Shown here one piece after another: positions 59,976 through 64,000 of a stretch of 64,000 bases of DNA. The DNA is from Frigoribacterium sp. MEB024. Its GTDB lineage: Bacteria > Actinomycetota > Actinomycetes > Actinomycetales > Microbacteriaceae. The DNA is taken from the NCBI RefSeq assembly GCF_000878135.1, contig NZ_JXQZ01000027.1, positions 1 to 64,000 on the forward strand, given 5' to 3'. Position numbers and translations under genes: made by a program. Below the pieces are notes generated by a model. That model was not told the DNA's origin. It did not search any database and worked only from the letters and a program-made list of their open reading frames with translations. The stretch's first letter is position 1. Every line of letters begins with the position of its first letter.

Positions 59976-60842
59976 TCAGCCCTTCCGCTGTGCCCGGTAC
60001 GCCGTCGGCGAGACCCCGTGGACGGCCTTGAACTGGCGGGCGAAGTAGAAGGGGTCGACGTAGCCGACGCGCTCGGACACGAGGCCGACCGGCGAGTCGG
60101 TCGTGTCCAGCAGCTCGCGGGCCCGCGCCATGCGCAACTGGGTCTGGTACCGCAGCGGCGTGACGCCGGTCTCGCGGCGGAAACGGGTGGCGAAGTGCGA
60201 GGGGCTCAGCCGGGCCATCGCGGCGAGCTCGTCGACCGAGACGCGCTCGGTGACGTGCTGGCGCAGGTACTCCTGGGCCTGACCGACCGCGGACACCCGT
60301 GGTGCCCCGGCCGTCCGCTCGGACGACACGAGCGCCATGAGGTGCCACGCGGCTCCCGAGGCGGCCAGGGCGCTGGCGAAGGTCTGGTCGCGCTCCATGG
60401 CCTGGACGACCTCCTCGACCAGGGCCACGATGCGGTAGACGTCCGACAGCTCGCGCACCGGGGCGCCGGCCCGGACCCCGGCGACGCGGAGGAACTCGGC
60501 GAGGTCGTGCCCGGCCACGTGCAGCCACCAGAGGGTCCAGGGGGTGGCGTCGTCGGCACCGTAGGCGTGCGCGACGCCCGGAGGCACGATCACGACCTGC
60601 CCCGACCGTACGGGGTGCCGCACCCCGGCGACCTCGCACCAGCCCGAGCCCCGGGTGCAGACCAGCACCACGCACTGGTCGACGCCGTCGGGCCGGGTCA
60701 TGCCGTGCGCCCGGGCCCGGGGGAAGTAGCCCGCGTCGGTGACGACGAGGTGGGACGTGCCCGGCCGCGAGAGGGCGGCCCGCACCCGGGGTCGGGGCAT
60801 GACGAGCAGGCGTTGACCGGGGAAGCCGTCCTCGAGGAGCAT
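59976..60842 (-). CDS. AraC family regulator
   Basis: Protein of 288 residues. The N-terminal cupin-like arm (CVVLVCTRGSGWCEVAGVRH, then VVIVPPGVAHAYG) binds a sugar or similar ligand. The C-terminal double HTH has VSVDELAAMARLSPSHFATR and VGYVDPFYFARQFKAVHG. It is divergent from the DUF5107/TPR gene, with 92 bases between, and probably controls it. Confidence 0.88.
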   Translation of the reverse strand: MLLEDGFPGQRLLVMPRPRVRAALSRPGTSHLVVTDAGYFPRARAHGMTRPDGVDQCVVLVCTRGSGWCEVAGVRHPVRSGQVVIVPPGVAHAYGADDATPWTLWWLHVAGHDLAEFLRVAGVRAGAPVRELSDVYRIVALVEEVVQAMERDQTFASALAASGAAWHLMALVSSERTAGAPRVSAVGQAQEYLRQHVTERVSVDELAAMARLSPSHFATRFRRETGVTPLRYQTQLRMARARELLDTTDSPVGLVSERVGYVDPFYFARQFKAVHGVSPTAYRAQRKG

Positions 60843-60934
60843 GTGGACGAGTCTGGTCCGCCGCAGTGGTTTCGTCCAGGCAGTCGGCAGGATCGGTCGT
60901 TCCGACGGGCTCGGGGCCTCCGTACGCTCGGACC

Positions 60935-63900
60935 ATGCTCACCGCCGAGTCGAAGATGGCTCTTCCCCCCGTGCCCACTGATCAGGCCGCCGCCGGAGTC
61001 GCCGTCTGGTCGGAACCCCTCGTCCTCGACACCTACCTGCCGGGCGAGCCCGACCGGTACCCCGCCTTCCTCGACGCCCGCGTCTACCAGGGATCGTCCG
61101 GGCGGGTCTTCCCGCTGCCGTTCCACGAGCGCATCTCCGCCGAGAAGCGGCCGCACGAGTGGCAGGCCGTCCACCTCGAGAACCGCTGGCTGCGCCTGGT
61201 GATCCTGCCCCAGCTCGGAGGACGGCTGCACGTCGCCTACGACAAGACCGCCGACTACGACGTCTTCTACCGCAACAACGTCATCAAGCCGGCCCTGGTC
61301 GGCCTGGCCGGTCCGTGGATCTCGGGCGGCGTCGAGTTCAACTGGCCCCAGCACCACCGCCCCGCGACCTTCCTGCCGACCGACGTGTCGATCGAGCGAG
61401 AGGCCGACGGGTCGGTGACGGTGTGGTGCTCCGACCACGACCCCTTCGCCCGGATGAAGGGCATGCACGGCATCCGGCTGCGCCCCGACTCGTCGCTCAT
61501 CGAGGCCAGGGTGCGCCTCTTCAACCGCAGCGACGAGACGCAGACCTTCCTCTGGTGGGCCAACGTCGCCGCCGCCGTGGGCGACGACTACCAGTCGTTC
61601 TTCCCCACCGACGTGCGGCACGTGGCTGACCACGCCAAACGGGCCGTCGTGACCTTCCCCCGGGTCGAGGGCGACTACTACGGCGTCGACTACCCGGCCC
61701 GCGTCGACGACGAGCACCCCGACGCCGACCGCCTCGACTGGTACCGCAACATCCCCGTGCCGACCTCGTACATGGTGACCCACACCGACGACGACTTCTT
61801 CGGCGGCTACGACCACGGGCGGCGCGCGGGCTTCGTGCACTGGGCCGACCGGGCCATCTCGCCCGGCAAGAAGCAGTGGACCTGGGGTGACGCCCCCTTC
61901 GGCCACGCCTGGGACGCGAACCTCACCGACGGCGACGGCCCCTACGTCGAGCTCATGGCCGGCGTCTACACCGACAACCAGCCCGACTTCTCGTTCCTCA
62001 CCCCGGGCGAGACGAAGACCTTCAGCCAGTACTGGTACCCGATCACCGAGATCGGCCCCGCCCACCAGGCGACCCGTGACGGGGCCCTGCGCGTCGAGCA
62101 GCTCGACGACCCCGCCGGGGCCGGGAGCGCCCTGCGCATCGGTCTCGCCGTCACGGCCGTCCACCCGCGGGCCGAGATCGTCGTCCGCACGGTCGACGGC
62201 ACCGTCCTCGACTCGGTCACGGTCGACGTCGAACCCGGCCTGCCGTCGGTGCTCGACCGGTCCCTGCCGGCGGACGTCCTCCTCTCCGACGTCGTCGTGG
62301 AGGCGCGCTCCGCCGGACGCACGCTCGTCACGGTGCTCGGCTCCACGGTCCGGGCGAGCCTCGACGCGGTGGCCGCGGCCGGCACCCCGGAGGCCGACAC
62401 CCCCGTGGACGGCACCCCCGAGGCCGCCCCCGAGACGGCCGCCCCCGAGGCCGCCGTCGCCCCGCCCGCCCCCGCCGACGTCGAGACCGTCGAGGAGCTC
62501 TTCCTCATCGGCCAGTACCTGCGGCAGTACCGTCACGCGACCCGCTCGCCCGAGCCCTACTGGCGCGAGGCGCTCCGCCGCGACCGGGGCGACGTCCGCA
62601 GCAACGTCGCCCTGGCGACCCTCCTCCACGCCGCGGCCCGCTACGACGAAGCCCTCGCGCTCCTCCGTGTCGCGGTCGGCCGTCAGTCGGCGTGGGCGCC
62701 GAACCCGGCCGACGGCGAGGCCCTCTACCGTCTCGGCCTCACGCTCGTGCGCCTCGGGCGCACCGACGAGGCGAAGGAGGCGCTGGAGAAGTCCGCCTGG
62801 AACGCCGCCTGGGTGGCTCCCGCGTCGCTGGCCCTGGCCCGGCTCGCCGGTCCGGCCGACCCCGTCCGGGCCGAGGCCCTCTTGCGCACGGCCCTGTCGC
62901 ACGGCACCGACAACCTGCAGGTGCGCGACCTGCTCGCGCTGACCCTGCGCGGCCTCGGCCGGCACGACGAGGCGGACAGGCTGCTCGCCGAGACCCTCGA
63001 GCTCGACCCGCTCGACCAGTGGGCGCGACACCTCGCGGGCCGACGCCTCACGGACGACGCCCCGACGCTGCTCGACGTCGCGCTCGAGTACGGCTCGTCC
63101 GGGCACGTCGACGAGGCGCTCCGCGTCCTCGACCTCGCCCAGGGGGCCGTCGCGTCCACCGCGCTCGGGCAGGTGGCGGTCGGTCCGCTGCTCGCCTACC
63201 ACCGCGCCTCCTCGTTGGCGAGGACCGGCCGCGTGGACGAGGCGCGTCGGGCACTCGCCGCGGTCCACGCCCTCGACGCGACCAACTGCCTGCCCTCGCG
63301 CCTCGACGACGTCGCGGCCCTGCTCGACGCCGTCGCCCTCGAGCCGGCCGACGGCCTCGCCTGGTCGCTGTTGGGCAGCTGGTGTTACGACCGGGGCCGC
63401 GGGCAGGACGCCGTCGACGCCTGGCGACGGGCCGCCGCGACCGACCTGGACGACGCGCAGGCCGCCGTCGTGCAGCGGAACCTCGGCGTGGCCGCCTACA
63501 ACGTGCTGGCCGACCCCGACCTCGCGGCTCGTCACTACGACGACGCGCTGCGCGTCCGTCCCGACGACTCCCGGCTGCTCTTCGAGTCCGACGAGCTGGC
63601 CGGGCGGCTGGGGGCGTCCGCCGACGACCGGCTGGCCGAGCTCGAGTCACGGATCGACCTCGTCGCCGAGCGGGACGACCTCTGCGTGGTGCGCGCCCGA
63701 CTGCTCACCGAGGTGGGACGCCCGGACGACGCGCTCGCCGTGCTCACCTCGCGCAGCTTCCAGCCCTGGGAGGGTGGCGAGGGCCAGGTGCTCGGCGCCT
63801 GGGACGACGCCTGCCTCGCCGTGTCCCGTCGGGCGCTGGCCGAGGGCGACGCCGAGCGGGCGCGATCCGCCGTCGAGGCCGCCCTCACCCCACCCGCCAC

Positions 63901-64000
63901 CCTCGGCGAGGCGCGGCACCCGCTCGCCACCACGGCCGAGCTGCACCTGGCCCTCGGCGACGCGCTCGCCGCGGCGGGAGACGCCGACGCCGCCCGGGCC
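60935..64000 (+). CDS. DUF5107-TPR protein (truncated by the window end)
   Basis: 1,022 codons are open to the last base, so the gene continues outside. The N-terminal half is a DUF5107 carbohydrate-related domain: NRWLRLVILPQLGGRLHVAY, GVEFNWPQHHRPATFLPTDV, then the Trp-rich YWYPITEIGP end (about residue 375). A linker of Ala/Pro/Glu repeats follows (about 490-515). The rest is tetratricopeptide repeats from about residue 530. Proteins of this plan are thought to act on or sense sugars. It starts at the ATG 60935; an ATG at 60956 is possible. The AraC regulator is divergent. Confidence 0.85.
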   Translation, partial: MLTAESKMALPPVPTDQAAAGVAVWSEPLVLDTYLPGEPDRYPAFLDARVYQGSSGRVFPLPFHERISAEKRPHEWQAVHLENRWLRLVILPQLGGRLHVAYDKTADYDVFYRNNVIKPALVGLAGPWISGGVEFNWPQHHRPATFLPTDVSIEREADGSVTVWCSDHDPFARMKGMHGIRLRPDSSLIEARVRLFNRSDETQTFLWWANVAAAVGDDYQSFFPTDVRHVADHAKRAVVTFPRVEGDYYGVDYPARVDDEHPDADRLDWYRNIPVPTSYMVTHTDDDFFGGYDHGRRAGFVHWADRAISPGKKQWTWGDAPFGHAWDANLTDGDGPYVELMAGVYTDNQPDFSFLTPGETKTFSQYWYPITEIGPAHQATRDGALRVEQLDDPAGAGSALRIGLAVTAVHPRAEIVVRTVDGTVLDSVTVDVEPGLPSVLDRSLPADVLLSDVVVEARSAGRTLVTVLGSTVRASLDAVAAAGTPEADTPVDGTPEAAPETAAPEAAVAPPAPADVETVEELFLIGQYLRQYRHATRSPEPYWREALRRDRGDVRSNVALATLLHAAARYDEALALLRVAVGRQSAWAPNPADGEALYRLGLTLVRLGRTDEAKEALEKSAWNAAWVAPASLALARLAGPADPVRAEALLRTALSHGTDNLQVRDLLALTLRGLGRHDEADRLLAETLELDPLDQWARHLAGRRLTDDAPTLLDVALEYGSSGHVDEALRVLDLAQGAVASTALGQVAVGPLLAYHRASSLARTGRVDEARRALAAVHALDATNCLPSRLDDVAALLDAVALEPADGLAWSLLGSWCYDRGRGQDAVDAWRRAAATDLDDAQAAVVQRNLGVAAYNVLADPDLAARHYDDALRVRPDDSRLLFESDELAGRLGASADDRLAELESRIDLVAERDDLCVVRARLLTEVGRPDDALAVLTSRSFQPWEGGEGQVLGAWDDACLAVSRRALAEGDAERARSAVEAALTPPATLGEARHPLATTAELHLALGDALAAAGDADAARA

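Noticed and set aside
58501-60978. 825-codon minus-strand frame spanning several genes, and a 944-codon plus-strand frame from 58368
   Set aside because: Both run through the dehydrogenase, AraC and DUF5107 genes in other frames; high G+C makes long shadow frames common.
60698-63535. 945-codon minus-strand frame opposite the DUF5107-TPR gene
   Set aside because: Val/Gly/Arg-rich antisense translation with no domain; the plus-strand frame has clear DUF5107 and TPR patterns.

Overview
The window comes from a high-G+C actinobacterium, most likely a member of the Microbacteriaceae. This is inferred from the codon use, a mycothiol-type arsenate detoxification set, the clpC/radA/nadK housekeeping genes, and many promoters with a -10 box only 6-7 bases before the start codon. 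No species name can be fixed from the sequence alone.

Layout. (1) 1-9.1 kb is core chromosome: nadK, clpC, an argA-type acetyltransferase, an SseB-like protein, an anchored secreted protein, radA, an SGNH hydrolase and tRNA-Ser(CGA). (2) 9.1-16.2 kb, directly after the tRNA, is a mobile island. It has a 634-residue DDE transposase translationally coupled to a tyrosine-recombinase-like protein, a second such protein, two small HTH genes each divergent from one of these, and several unknown genes. Three copies of one 18-base palindromic operator tie the region together. (3) 16.2-19.4 kb holds a UDG-like protein, a LysR/TDT transporter pair and a degenerate P-loop protein. (4) 19.5-25.9 kb is an arsenic-resistance locus: arsR, acr3, two arsC-type reductases, a flavin oxidoreductase, arsN1, a MerR regulator, a second permease and a thioredoxin-like protein. 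(5) 26-40.3 kb is a defence-flavoured region with visibly lower G+C. It holds a Panacea-PIN pair, a CHAT protease gene interrupted by an amber codon, a 1,595-residue Type ISP restriction-modification enzyme, a PD-(D/E)XK-like protein, a decayed gene and an MBL-fold hydrolase. (6) 40.3-64 kb is again high-G+C chromosome with many regulator/oxidoreductase pairs (XRE, MerR, TetR, PadR, AraC; SDR, MDR, VOC, cupin) and, at the right edge, a truncated DUF5107-TPR gene.

How the parts work together. The arsenic genes form a near-complete pathway: arsenate reduction by ArsC, arsenite export by Acr3, N-acetylation by ArsN1 and As(III) sensing by ArsR. Region 5 looks like a defence/toxin neighbourhood grown behind the tRNA-linked mobile element. 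Several oxidoreductase genes in region 6 have a candidate local regulator beside them, with palindromic sites in the shared promoters.

Two kinds of structure are not explained by ordinary genes. One is the pair of paralogous HTH/pseudo-recombinase modules with shared operators (11.3-14.7 kb). The other is a set of long intergenic palindromes (families A-E here). Family A-D copies occur only in the core segments (1-9 kb and 41-64 kb) and are missing from the accessory segment. A further oddity is a 178-base duplication of an MFS gene's 3' end flanking a two-gene cassette (42.9-44.6 kb). No CRISPR array or rRNA gene was seen.
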